Source: Phymorhynchus buccinoides (taxonomy: Eukaryota; Mollusca; Gastropoda; Neogastropoda; Raphitomidae). Taken from it: a stretch of 64,000 bases of DNA. The position numbers and the translations under genes were made by a program. A model generated the notes under the pieces. It had not been told where the DNA came from. It did not search any database and saw nothing but the letters and a program-made list of their open reading frames with translations. The stretch is taken from contig CM065704.1 of assembly GCA_017654935.2 (NCBI GenBank), positions 27,124,824-27,188,823 on the forward strand. The letters are read 5' to 3'. Positions 51,736-63,180 of this stretch are shown piece by piece. Each line of letters begins with the position of its first letter. Positions within the stretch are counted from its first letter, which is position 1.

Positions 51736-54625
51736 CAGTACACCCCGCTTATAGTAAAGTCCAGGGGAGCAAGGATTTTCCTTTACTATAACAGGTTTTT
51801 CTTATAAACGATGTTCGGATATAGTAAAGTTTTGTTTTTTATCTTATCCGAGGACGTTTTTCAAAGTCAAAGCTAACGTAAAATACTGAATATAAACCCA
51901 TCCTACCCTTTCCTCCTATGGTTTGAGGTCCAAAAAGGTGATTGGGTTTATACATGGTATATTTCCCTGTGTACAAAACAAAACTAGCTGTAAAAGCATA
52001 TAGTGTATAACCTCTAACTTCCAGAATGGCCTTTGAATCTATTCATGCATGCACACACACGTGCGTGCGCGCACTCACACACCGTAACCGAACAGTTTGC
52101 CTGCGGACATTTCACCTACGGACATTATGCCTATGGTCACCATGCTCACCGGATATTTTTGCCTACTGGACATTATGCCTACAGACATTATGCCTAATAA
52201 TAGATTATCATGCCTGCAATAAATTATTGCATTTTCATGATGCTACAGCAAAACCCGGTTATAAGAAAATCGAAGGGAGATTTTTTTTTGTTTTCTTATA
52301 TCCGGGTTTTCTTATATCCGAAACTCGGATATAAGAAAACATTTTGATTTGTTTTTCTGATTACCAAGTTGAATGGGGAACAAGGGAAAAAATAAAAGAG
52401 AAAAAAATAAAAATAAAAGACAAACAGAAACATAAAACGAAGAGAAAATGCTTTTACCTAATTTGGTGCATGAAAAAAAGGAAAAAATGCAAAACAAAGG
52501 AGGAAAAAAAGAAAGAACAGAACAGAAAATTAAAAAAAAAATGAAGGCAGACGTGGTGAGAGTTGCATGATGAGCGAGCAAGATAGCAGAGAGCAGATGA
52601 ATGATTGGGTGTGGTGTGAGAGTAACATATTTGTTTAAATGTAAATTTCTGTTTCTTGTTTTTAATCAATATTCTAATTTGGATGTATAACTTACTTTAC
52701 ACAGTGGAAGACAATTTTGTATTTGCGTTTGTACAATGCCAATGGACAATAAGGAAACTTGCGACCTATGACTCATGTTTTACATCATAAAATCAAAATA
52801 CAGCAAAACTCGGTTATAAGAAAATCGAAGGGAGATGATGTTTTGCTTATTACCATATCCGAGTTTTCTTATATCCGAAACTCGGATATAAGAAAACATT
52901 TTGAAGTTTTTTTCCTTATAACCAAATTGAATGGGGGGAAAAGGGAAAAGAGAAAAAAAAAAAAAAAGAAAAGAAAGACAGAAAAACAAAACAAAGAGAA
53001 AATCCTTTTTCCTAATTTGATGCATGTCTTACATCATAAAATCAAAATAGTCTACTAAAAAGAAGATTTAAAGGTGCCTACAACAACTCAACTAATAAGC
53101 CTTTTTTTTCTTTTTACTGTTATCAAATGCGTACCCCTTCACCTTTCTTGTACTGAATTATTACCATTTACTGTCCACCCATGCAGATTTTCATCGATCA
53201 TTTGCTTTTGTTTATGTGGATGTTCGTCCACATATTCAGTTATTTGTATTTATCTTCTTAAAGAAATGGATTGCCTTTTCCTCTCTGCCATTGCTGCTGA
53301 AAATGTAAGGATGGACAGTCTCTCTACCACCAACACAAAAGTACAGGCACTCATATTTTCTTCTGCTCAACATTTATTTTGCACATAATACTGAAGGAAA
53401 GTATGGAATAAAGGAACAAAAACAACTAAAGGAACTTGCAATCAACTCAATTAATCTTGCAATCAAGTGTCTGTGCTGTTTAGAATGTCTGTGACGCAAC
53501 TGGTATGAGGTAAACTTTCCCTTTTTGGAACGACTTCAATTTTCTGGGAACATCCTTTCAGTTCAGGTCCAACTCACTTTTAAAGACACACTGACCCAAC
53601 ACGATTAAATCCCTTGTTTTTTCTGGGTAGCTGTGACCCACATACAAATGTCCCAGACTTCAAATTGAGGCTGGTCTTTAAAATGTTTCGTTTTCAATTT
53701 GGGGGCATTTGTATGGGAGTCAAACCTGGTCAAAACAAGATTTTGTACCAGCTATAAGAAGGAAAACACGTGAAACCTGTGATTTTGACACGTAATCTGG
53801 TGGGTCTTTAAGAAAATGTTGTCAATGGTAATTCGCTTATAAGAAAATAGAACTCGCTTATAAGAAAATGAACTGCAAACCAACTCTCTTGTATGACATA
53901 ATTTTCTTATATCCAAGTTTCCATTGCGGATGGGAGAAGAAATGTGCTTGCTTATAACCGAGTTTTCTTATAAGCGAGTTTCTTATATCCGAGTTTTGAT
54001 CATAGATAAGAAAGAAGAAGTTCGACAGGGAAATTGTTTTTGCTTCATTGTAAGCGAGTTTTCTTACAAGCGAGTTTCTTATAAGCGGATTCGGCTGTAT
54101 ATATAGTTTTTTCCGATTTTTTTTTCCACTAAGTAATGAGGGGAAAGAAACATGTTTTTGAGTGCCTTTCAATTTCGTTGATGAAGGTGGGTAGAGGGAG
54201 TAGTGAGACTGTGACGTATACATTGATGACGTATTTACAAAGGTCAGGAAGAGGACAAATGTTTAATGAGGAACCACAAATGACTTTACTATAGGAGATT
54301 TTTTAGTCTTAATTATAACCCACTCGCTACTATGGGTGGGTGGAGGGAGTGGTGAGACTGTGACGCATTCATTGGTGACGTATTTACAAAGGTCACAAAG
54401 AGGACAATTTTTTTTATATTGTAACCGAGGAGCCAGTCCTGTGGGGAACCAAAAACTTTATGACTTTACTATAGCAGTTTTTTTAAAAATTATAACCGAG
54501 TTGCTACTATCCGAGGTCTATTTAGTAATAAAACAGTAGACCTTTGGCCGGGAACCAGTGCTTTCCTTTACTGTAACCAAAATTGCTTATAACCGAGTTT
54601 ACTATAAACGGGGAGTACTGTATAA
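51736..54625. mobile_element. nested pogo-like MITE composite
   Basis: Outer termini ACAGTACACCCCGCTTATAG (51738) and, inverted, ACAGTACTCCCCGTTTATAG (ending about 54622). An inner pair begins TACAGCAAAACCCGGTTATA (about 52241) and ends CGGATTCGGCTGTATA (about 54105), with further TATAAGAAAATCGAAGGG starts at 52815 and internal TTATATCCGAGTTTTCTTAT palindromes throughout. CAG...TTATAAGAAA termini with TA flanks fit non-autonomous pogo/Tigger-type elements. No transposase was seen. AAAG-rich stretches (52380-52550, 52930-53000) are tandemly duplicated at about 554 bases. A minisatellite of TGCCTAYGGACATTA words lies at 52098-52196. Confidence 0.6.
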
Positions 54626-54639
54626 CTTATAGGGTGCTC

Positions 54640-54924
54640 ACAATTTGCTAAGGATATTATTTTAAAGGGAAAATTAAGTCCAAAGACGAGTCTGCCTTAA
54701 ATTAATGTTTATCTATAATAAACAATCACTGTACATTTCTTTCTATTCAAAAGTCTTTCAAATAGAAATAAATCAACTTTAAAGTGCAGATTTGTAGGCC
54801 CCAAAGGCGTCGCCATGTTGCCACTGTTAAGAGTAGATGCCCCCTGAATATGACGTCACACACTCAGTTTACCTACTATGACTAGTGCTTGGGCATTAAG
54901 CCTAAAAGGTATAATAGGTGCATG

Positions 54925-54981
<57 letters not shown>

Positions 54982-55402
54982 CAGGTCACAGAGAGAGAGT
55001 GTGTGTGTGTGGTTTTGTTTTTTTATTGACTGAGATCAGCACCAGACTAACATCGTGAAGTACAATTAATTAAGAGCTTCTCACCCTTCCTTCTTTTCTT
55101 TAGCTGCTAAATGTGTAGCAGGTCAGTGTTGCCGTTGAATGAAGTCACCATTGTTCCTAGTTTTATAATAGACTATGAGAATTGTAAGGGAAACTGAGTC
55201 TGTGACGTCACAACCTAGCACAAAATGGTGGCCTCCATAAACTTTCAATCGGGCACTTTCCAATGGCATTGTTATGCAGATCTGAACTAAAATCGAAGTT
55301 TTATTTGCAGATACAAGCCTATGTTAATTATAATTTGGGGTAATATAGTAATTATAATCTTGCAATAGAGATCAACTTCTATTTGGATTTATGTCCCCTT
55401 TA
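54640..55402. mobile_element. possible MITE with internal GT array
   Basis: TTTTAAAGGGAAAATTAAGT near 54651 and the reverse complement of GGATTTATGTCCCCTTTAAG (about 55384-55403) form imperfect inverted ends. ATGACGTCACA/TGACGTCACAA words and a GT array (54924-54978) lie inside. No coding sequence. Confidence 0.4.
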
Positions 55403-55599
55403 AGCATGCAAAAGTATCAAAGATGAACAAAAAGCCATTACAATTTGTTTTTTGTTCAGCTTAATTAACATGTCGTCTTTACATTTTAATAGAAAACAAG
55501 GTCTGAGAATGATTTTTATCGGCTTATCTCAAGGAACGTGTGTGATACCCCTTCAAAATGCATAAAACAACCGAATGGAGCGAATTTTTCATTTTCATA

Positions 55600-56400
55600 T
55601 TTGTGTGTTTTTTTGTGGCAAAAAAAGTCATGGATAAGCATGTGCAAGACCCTCTCACTGCAATTCCAGCTTGGAAACGCCATTTTGTGTTCTGGAGGAG
55701 CTTTTGAATCTCCTGATGATCAGGGTGTTCCACCCCTCCTCTATCAGGCACTGTTCTGGGTCATGTAGACTTCTGAGCTGCTGTGAACGGCTTCTAACGG
55801 CTGCCTAGAGCATGTTTCAACATTCTTCTATCAGACAGGTCTCTGGATTGGGAACCCTACCGAGTCATATGAACGATGATCTCCTGCTGCAGGTGCGCGT
55901 CAACAACCCATGCTCGATGAAAAGGTGCATTATCATCCAAGGAAATGACGTCATCTCGGATCATGCTAGCAGAAGATTTGACGTGGACATCGATGACCTG
56001 AACCATGTTGGGAACGGCTATCAGGGATTCCTTTTGAAGAATCTGTGACACCGACCATACCGATACAGGCCCAAACCGTCAAAGACCCACCTCGAGATTT
56101 ACCATGCTCTCTGACTCACATTTCCTGGTAATGCTCTCCTGAGAATCTCCACACCCTAGCAAGACCATCCAGACAATTAAGACCCATCCTGAACTCACTG
56201 GTGAAGGGAATTCATGTCCAGTTTCATAATGTCCAGATGGTGTGGTTCTGGGCTCTCAAAAGACAGCACTGCTCATGAGCTGGAATGAGCAGGATGCCCA
56301 AACATGCCCAGGGGGAGTAAAGGCACCATCATGGAGTCCATTCCTGACAGTTTGCATGGAAATGTTCCGCACTGAGGCATTCAGCAAATCAAAATGCTAC
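55600..56400 (-). mobile_element. decayed Tc1-like transposase
   Basis: Minus-strand segments in shifting frames: ISMQTVRNGLHDGAFTPPGH (about 56360), FTSEFRMGLNCLDGLARVWR (about 56200; the first catalytic Asp of FTDES is lost), GGSLTVWACIG (about 56085), then ISLDDNAPFHRAWVVDAHLQ (about 55940-55885) with the second Asp. The family transposase cuts at TA sites. Too many stops to function; inverted termini were not found. Confidence 0.7.
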
Positions 56401-56827
56401 CAGAGAGCGCATGTGAAACGATTTTGGCAGGCCTGAAAAAAAGCAGAAAACGTCCATTTTTATTACAAGTCTCCCAAATTATGCTTCCTTCACGACGTTT
56501 ATAAGCAGTACCAACCTCATGGCTGTGAATCCAAGCTCTGGAAGCGACGCATTGCGGTATTCCAAACATGAATGACATAACGAGTCTGTGAACAGCTGTT
56601 CTCCAGCAAAGTAAAAAACAAATCATTTAAAAATAAGCTGTTCTCCAGCATGCTAACACAGAAAGACAACTCTTTGCTTGTCAAATGACGTCATTATTTC
56701 ACTTCGGCCATGAAACTTTGTCTCTAGTACGACGCTTACGTTGTGAGCAAGAAATGTCGTCGATTCTGACAATTTTAGTTTTTTTACTCCCATTTCAGCG
56801 AAATGACACTTTTTGGGGGTGGTGTCA
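56401..56827. other. no gene seen
   Basis: No recognised feature. Minus-strand open frames at 56381-56626 and 56653-56898 lack known domains. Confidence 0.4.
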
Positions 56828-57105
56828 TAATGAATAAGTAGTCCTATTAAATATTTACCTCTGCGCATGCGCATTAGAAGTAGTCCTAGCGTAGCCAATC
56901 AGAATCGTTTGTTTGTCCGCCATTGTGAATTTTACGGATTATGGATTTATGGACTTGTACATCGATTTATCGGCAAATATGTAGATTTATTTTTTTGTTC
57001 TTTCCGTGGTTAGGGATAGGGTTAGGGTTAGGGATAGGGTTAGGGTTAGATGGGTACAGTTCTCATGCGAGAGGTAGATATTTAATGACAGGTACTTATT
57101 TATCA
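56828..57105. mobile_element. MITE carrying telomere-like TTAGGG block (copy 2)
   Basis: Imperfect inverted termini of about 30 bases: AATAAGTAGTCCTATTAAAT (56833) and, inverted, AAATAAGTACCTGTCATTAA (57105), both leading into TACCTC. The interior matches copy 1 and holds AGGGTTAGGGTTAGGGATAG then GGTTAGGGTTAG at 57009-57049. Confidence 0.75.
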
Positions 57106-57205
57106 TAACAGTGGCATTCGAAAATCACGGGATGCACGTGAACGGGAAGTTGGATAAAACAAGTTTGAGAGCTTCTGTTCACGGATGATTGTCGGAGTCG
57201 ATAAA

Positions 57206-57208
<3 letters not shown>

Positions 57209-57299
<91 letters not shown>
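57209..57299. repeat. (GT)n-(GA)n compound microsatellite
   Basis: A GT array of about 40 bases followed directly by a GA array of about 48. Confidence 0.97.
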
Positions 57300-57301
<2 letters not shown>

Positions 57302-57334
57302 GCTTTGTATTTTTGTTGTCTACTTGTTGATGAA

Positions 57335-57417
57335 TAATTAATTGTAAAGCGCTTTGGGCTCATTTGAGGTAAAGCGCTATATAAATGTACTATTATTATT
57401 ATTATTATTATTATTTA
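57335..57417 (+). mobile_element. SINE/LINE 3' tail with (ATT)n
   Basis: TTGTAAAGCGCTTTGGGCTC, then AAAGCGCTATATAAATG and (ATT)n, the terminal motif shared by many animal SINEs and their partner LINEs. Only the 3' end is evident. Confidence 0.6.
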
Positions 57418-57602
57418 TGATTTCTCTTTCCGGTCATATAATTTGTATTGCTGACAATTACACCGCCTTTTAGCAATCAAGGTTATAAAAGTCTATCCTT
57501 AACAAATGTTGACCACATGTAGGGCCGCAAGGGAGATAAATCCATGACAGAAAAGAGCACAGCAGTCCTTCTGTCAGTCTCCTATCTTCTCTAACGGCTG
57601 AA
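57418..57602. other. unclassified; left arm of dispersed repeat at right end
   Basis: The last 20 bases before the SINE (GGCTGAAAATGTGGGTT) belong to the repeat shared with 1650-1800. Confidence 0.4.
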
Positions 57603-57612
57603 AATGTGGGTT

Positions 57613-57747
57613 CATACAACTGATCGCTTCTCGGCCTTTTGGCTAAGACAGTGATTCAGGAACATAAATTTTTGTTTATACCCTGGTTGGTTTGTTCAGC
57701 CCGTCGTACATGGCGAAAGCCGATACGCGACGTTAAACTGAACTTCC
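57613..57747 (+). mobile_element. U2 snRNA-headed SINE (copy 2)
   Basis: Same 126-base core as 51314-51439 with one substitution. AATGTGGGTT occurs at 57603-57612 and 57748-57757. The surrounding repeat also exists without the insert at 1780-1800 (reverse complement AAAATGTGGATTTCGACG), so the insertion and its 10-base target duplication are directly visible. It ends CTGAACTTCC with no A tail. Confidence 0.8.
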
Positions 57748-57913
57748 AATGTGGGTTTCGACGTCAATAGTCAAATAATTGTGCCTTTTGTGAAAGCTCC
57801 TATAGTGTGCTAAGTACAATTTTTTTTTGGTCTGAAGAATGATTGCGTTTAAATTGTAACAATCCGTATTTCTTAAAGGAGTCGTTAATGAGCAATTTAG
57901 GACGCGCATTTGA

Positions 57914-57927
57914 CCGCCAGGGGGCAG
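57914..57927 (+). promoter_or_regulatory. CTCF-like motif
   Basis: CCGCCAGGGGGCAG matches the core of the bilaterian CTCF consensus. A single match in non-coding DNA; occupancy is unknown. Confidence 0.3.
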
Positions 57928-57984
57928 TCAAACCAGTAGGGGCTTAGCGCGCGATATTCTTAGTTGGGTGTAGTGAGAGAGAGA

Positions 57985-58109
57985 GACTGAACACTGAACA
58001 CTGAATGGTTTCATGAATAGGCCTTAGGCCCATGTCATGGTGGGCGGTTACAAAAACAAACAAAAATTTCAAGGGCATTGCAATGCATGAATAAATTCAA
58101 ACACATGTA

Positions 58110-58189
<80 letters not shown>

Positions 58190-58400
58190 GCGCGCGCATG
58201 CACACACACATACATACTTGCTCACACATATGCATCCATGCATACGCACGCACGCTCGTTCACACGTATAATTGTTTTTTTACAAAAAGACAAAAAGACA
58301 GGAAACATCTATCATCATTCATTATTAAATATGTCACGTAGTTTAAGTGCCCCTGCAAAGAGAACATAATCCAACACACAAAATCAGTTACAGGATAGAT
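57985..58400 (-). mobile_element. 3' fragment of LINE family L1b
   Basis: CACTGAACACTGAATGG and TAGGCCTTAGGCCCATGTCA (57990-58040) match the 3' end of the 34164-36390 element, and ATGTCACGTAGTTTAAGTGC (58330) matches its last coding bases near 34395. A CA array (58116-58186) is inside. GA microsatellite lies at both edges (57973-57985 and 58479-58497). Confidence 0.65.
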
Positions 58401-58476
58401 TCATTTCAACATACATACGCTCACAATATACGCCCTCCCCTCCCTCCCACGCACACACATTGATTATATTACACGC

Positions 58477-58507
<31 letters not shown>

Positions 58508-58984
58508 ACTCGTGCGTATGTGTGTGTTTGCGCGCGCGTGCGTGCGTGCGTGTGCGTGTGTGTGTGTAGTACTATGTGCGTGCGTGTGTGTATGTGTCTT
58601 TAGAGTTATTGTGGTAGAACATTATCTCTGAGAGGATCAGGACTCCCTGCCCGGGCAAATCGTAGTGGTCAACGTGGTTCTGGTCGTGGTCAACAAAAGC
58701 ATTGGTGGGTCTGCTGGTTCAGGTGTCTCCTATTGGAACTGTGGGTGTAAGTTCCATCATGGACACTACATTAGCATCCATGGTTCCGCATAGGCTAAAC
58801 GAAGTGAATGTCCCTACAATCAGTACAAAGTAATGCAGAAATAGGCCCAAGACAGTTCCTGAAAGCACTTGTTTGAACAAGCATTATTATCAACCTGTAT
58901 TAAAGTTTCTTAAGTAAAAAAAACACAAACAAAAAGAAAACGGAATTTCGTGCAGGCTATATATTCTCTAAAGATGATGAGGTT
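58401..58984. other. microsatellites and unassigned sequence
   Basis: GA (58479-58497), poly-G and GT/GCGT arrays (58520-58595). A stretch near 58725-58830 hints at a CCHC-like motif but has too many frame breaks to call. Confidence 0.4.
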
Positions 58985-59260
58985 CAGTTATTGAACATTA
59001 TCGTTCTTCCTGTTCCTCGTGCCTTGCACACTGCCTGTGATGCCTTGTTGGCTGGACATTGTGGGGTCAGTTAAGCGCACTTCTCAGGAAGTGCTGTCTT
59101 CATTCTGTTGGCCTCGTGTGGGTGTGGCCATCATCGCACTCAATTGTCAGTCATGTGACATTTGCCTAAAGACTGTTTCCAAGGGTTGGACCCCATGTGG
59201 CCCTCTCCAACGCATGCCTGTTATCAGTGTTCTCGGGGGCGCCATTGTTTTAGTGGTGCT
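58985..59260 (+). mobile_element. Ty3/gypsy integrase zinc-binding remnant
   Basis: Two plus frames together give LPVPRALHTACDALLAGHCG, SVKRTSQEVLSSFCWPRVG and NCQSCDICLKTVSKG, then PLQRMPV. This is the H-H-C-C integrase zinc-binding domain of Ty3/gypsy elements (GH, FxWP, C-x2-C). The first histidine position is degraded. No LTRs or polymerase were seen nearby. Confidence 0.65.
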
Positions 59261-59466
59261 CGGAAAGAAGGTCACAGGGGGAAAGGGCTACCGTCAATTT
59301 TCGCGAACATACTAATAGCACGAATAGGCTGCTCTCCGCGGTATACAAATTGCGCGAATGTATGATAGTCAAATAGCGCGAACCCCTTTCCGTTTGCCAA
59401 TGCCCCTGTCCTCTAACGGGGAGGCTGCCGCCCCCTCAGTGCTCACCAACGCGCATGCGCACGTTC

Positions 59467-59508
<42 letters not shown>

Positions 59509-60489
59509 ATCGCAACACCGTCTGTTTCTGAACAAAAACTGTGTTGAAACTGAATTACATTTTCTTTCCGATTGTGAAAATCTGTGTGACTTAAGAACTA
59601 ATTTATTCCACAGAAACACAGGTTGTATCCTTCTATTCATCTTCATACGCATCTTCATAATCTTGGTAGATATCTATAGGCCTATCTTTAATATGTCAAT
59701 AAGTGCATGTCGCTATAGTGTATAATTATGCTTATATATTATATATGTGGTATAGTGCTTCCCTCAATAAAATAAAAGGTTCGTCTGTGCGTGTAGGCCT
59801 ACATGTGTTCTCTATCTGTCCCTCTTTGTGGGATAGTCGTGCAAATTGAATTCTTCATGTTCAGTCACGCAAATTGTATGGTGGAGAAGTCGCGCACAAT
59901 TGAACTCTTCGAGCTTTTTGACAACTCCCGTCAAAAGTAACAGAAAAAAACTTTAGTACACACAAAAGTCGCAAGAAAAAAGTCACAAAATCCTTACGTG
60001 TTGTGTAATATAGAGATAAGGAATTACATTTTGTGTTATGAAGATGGAACATTGTTTGTTGTGTTATGAAAAAAAGTCACCGAAAATCCTTAGGCCTACG
60101 TGTTGTGTGTAATAGATATAAGGAATTATTTATTTTTGTTATGAAGATGGGACATTGTCTGTTGTGTTATGAAGATAGGAAGCTCACTGTCAGCGATATA
60201 CGTACTTTTTTTCATCTGTTATTTTTTCGTCTGTTGGGTTAAACTGATATCGGAGGCATCATCGTTGGGATATACACGTTACTATTTTTTTCACTCTTTC
60301 CCCATGGCAACACAGCGATATCATTATGCAAGTAATCTTATGACTGGCATGTAACCGTGTTGGCATGGGGAAAGAGTGAAAAATGTTAACATGCAGTAAC
60401 ATGCATTGATACCTTAACAGAACAGGATATATAGAGAGTGTTTTGAATAATGCATAGAAGAGAGCAGCTACACACGATCTCGCGTGCAC
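59261..60489. other. no gene seen; CGCGAA words and GT array
   Basis: Repeated TTCGCGAAC/ATTGCGCGAAT/ATAGCGCGAAC words at 59297-59382 and a GT array at 59468-59504. An AT-rich part at 59660-60350 contains two related segments (near 60040 and 60130: TATGAAGATGGRACATTG). Confidence 0.5.
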
Positions 60490-60707
60490 ACACTACCCAC
60501 ATCTGATACTGATTGCGCACACACGTAAACACACACACACATACACTACGTGCGCGCGCGCGCACACACACTGACACACACACACAGAGAGGTAAATACA
60601 CACATATATGCACACACACACAAACACACACATACGCACGCACACGCACGCACGCGCGCACGCATGCACACACACACCCCACGCACGCACGCACGCACAC
60701 GCACGCG

Positions 60708-60758
<51 letters not shown>
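60490..60758. repeat. (CA)n / CGCACG microsatellite
   Basis: A long CA array with GCACGC interruptions. All overlapping open frames are artefacts. Confidence 0.97.
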
Positions 60759-60759
<1 letters not shown>

Positions 60760-60844
60760 CGTGCACAAGATGCACGTTAAGCCCAATGGATTTTGAAGTT
60801 GAAAAGCAAAACAAAATGACATTTTGTGCTTTTAATGCATTATT

Positions 60845-60955
60845 TTAGCTCCTCTAAGGCATTATTAAATATAAAGATGGTGGGAACGATCCTGGAGGCT
60901 ATGTCCGGAGGCAGTGCAACACCAGTAAAGTCCCGATTTTTTTAACAATACAGGT
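60845..60955 (-). repeat. dispersed repeat, inverted copy of 48135-48250
   Basis: Reverse complement matches over about 110 bases, from TATTGTTAAAAAAA through GGACTTTACTGGTGTTG and GCCTCCAG to the (T)TATTTA end. Confidence 0.7.
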
Positions 60956-61537
60956 AAAACTGCTGTTCTGTTAAACACACCTGATTCCAAAATGTTCATT
61001 GAATTTTATAGCGTTTCGGTAAAAATTAATTCGCACAAACGTGACCTTCACCTTCCGGTTTACTCTCTTTTTTTGTCAATCATACTTGGGTGTTCGAAAC
61101 CCTACTTCATTTATTGTCGTCCGCTTGAACTTGAAGACGAGTTGTCAAAAATGGACCAAATGCTCAACCAACTTGGTGTCGGGCAACAGGTACATTGTTT
61201 AATTTGTTTTTCATCGACAGTAAAGTTGCAGTACTTAAGTTTGCGTTGTTGAAACAAAAAGTCACCGTGACCAACTTCAAGTCCGAAGTCGTCACTGTCG
61301 CATGAAAAAAGTTTTCTTCTTCTTCTTCTTCTTCTTCTTCTTCCAATATAGTTGTCACGGTCAGTTCTGACCATTATTACAACTGAAGAGGTCGAATAAA
61401 GAGACAAACAAAAAAGAAGGAAAAAAAAGGAGAGAGCTTTGGTGGTTAGACAGCCACTGAGCCAGACAACCGTTCAGCAGAACCCAGCCATGATGCCGGC
61501 CCAACCACTGCCTGTAGGGTTAACATTCCTAGCTCGT
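60956..61537. other. no gene seen; (CTT)n at 61316-61341
   Basis: A plus-strand open frame (60992-61252) lacks a recognised domain. A CTT array and a short TAGGGTTAAC flank precede the foldback element. Confidence 0.4.
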
Positions 61538-62089
61538 TAAAATTCCTAGCTCGCTACTATGAGAGTGACTATTTGCGACAACCACAAATTTCACATTTTC
61601 GTTACTTGAAGTTGAACCATTTACCTAACACTAACCCTAACCCTAACCCTAACCCTATCGCGAATGCCAGTCAACTCGGCCTTTTACCAGGTCGGCCTCG
61701 TGCCAACTCGGCCTCACCTGCAAGTCAACTCGGCCTCAAGCCATGCAGGTCATTTCGTCCTTGGGTTCACTCGTCTGCTAGGAAAAACGTGCACATGGCT
61801 CTATCCGTGTCAATGATAGTTATTGGCGATAATAATGGTTAATGTGATGTTGAGATTTTATACTGTTGTGTGAATGGCATCGTTTGCATCCTCAAACACT
61901 AATACAGTATATACACACACACACACAGATACAGATATGCACCCACAGACAGAGAAACACACACAGTGACACACACACATACTGACATAGAAATAAAACA
62001 CCCAGACATACACACACTTGCTAAGAGAGGCTGAGAGAGCTAGAGACAGGAAGCAGAGAGATAAAGAGAAACAGAAACTGAGACACACA

Positions 62090-62130
<41 letters not shown>

Positions 62131-62510
62131 GTGCATGCGCACGTACACACGCACACACACACACACACAGCCAATCATGTGTGTGAGAGCATAGACTCAC
62201 TTCGTTAACACGAGTGAGCCCAAAACCACTGATGTCTATTGACAGAGAGACTGAGACACAGAGAGAGAGAGAGCGATACACCAAAAAAACATAATTATGT
62301 CGAGGACGAGTTGGTCGGAAACGAGGATGAGTTGGACGGAAACGAGGCCGATTTGACTCGTAGGGCGAGGCCGAAACGACCCAAAAGAACGGGGCCGAAA
62401 TGACACGAGGCCGATCTGACCCTAGAAAAAAGTGAAATTTGTCGTTCATGCTCAATGTCGCAAAATGCCACAAATAGTCGGTCTTATAGTATAGCGAGCT
62501 AGGAATTTTA
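61538..62510. mobile_element. foldback-type element with telomere-like block
   Basis: TAAAATTCCTAGCTCGCTA (61538-61556) is exactly inverted at 62492-62510, and the next 35 bases of each arm are also similar (GACTATTTG, CAAATTTCAC). Both inner arms hold multiple ACTCGGCCTC / GAGGCCGA words (61667-61740 and 62300-62415, inverted to one another). AACCCTAACCCTAACCCTAA lies at 61631-61655. The centre is CA-rich microsatellite (61912-62170). No coding sequence. Confidence 0.7.
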
Positions 62511-62519
62511 GCCCGACGC

Positions 62520-63180
62520 TGCCTACCCTTGGGTCTGAAGCTTTTAGTGCTCTGCCAACAGCCTCCTGAAGAAGGCTTTGGCAGAAGGGGCCTGAACAGT
62601 TTCTGGAAGCACCTGGGGCGTTCCACTCTGATGGCGCAGGGGAAGATTCCGAAGAAGGAGGAGCTGCGCTGCTAGGTGCGGCAGGGGATCCTGCTGAACT
62701 GCTCGCTGTCCTTTTCTTGCTCTTGCAGCTAAGGGCTGCAGATGTTCGCACCTGACCTGGAGCTGCCCTTTGAGGATCTTGTAGAATGTTGTAAGTCTTG
62801 TGGCGGCTCTTCGTTTTTGCAGCGTGGGCCACTCCAGTTTGGTGAGCATGGCAGTCACGCTGGACTTTTGATGATAGTCATTCATGACGAAGCATGTTGC
62901 TCTACGTTGGACTGCTTCAATGTCGTTGATGTTTCTTTGCGCGGTGGGATCCCACACGCTTGAGGCATATTCAAGATGAGGACGGACAAGTGCTTTGTAG
63001 GCCTGTTCTTTCATGTTCTTCTGATTCGTCTTGAGGGTCCTTCTGATGAAGCCAAGGGTGTTGTTGGCTTTGGCCATAATGTTGTTTATATGGGTGTCCC
63101 ACTTGCCGTCATCCTGCAGTGTGATTCCCAAGTACTTTGTGTCCAGAGGCCACTCTCTGCAATTTGTTCCTCTCTAGAGC
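62520..63180 (-). mobile_element. LINE reverse-transcriptase thumb/C-terminus (CR1/Jockey-like)
   Basis: The minus frame 63131-62544 is a good match to the thumb of many non-LTR elements: LGITLQDDGKWDTHINN-like start, ANNTLGFIRRTLKT, AYKALVRPHLEYASSVWDP, IEAVQRRATCFVMNDYHQKS and MLTKLEWPTLQKRR. It is truncated at about 63180 and lies against the foldback element at its 3' side. No catalytic box is included. Confidence 0.8.

Noticed and set aside
56881..57049. Chromosome-end or fusion point suggested by TTAGGG repeats
   Set aside because: The block is only about 40 bases, has variant units and lies at a fixed position within a repeated MITE.
60386..60848. Several long cysteine/valine or threonine/histidine open frames
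   Set aside because: All are readings of CA/GT microsatellites.
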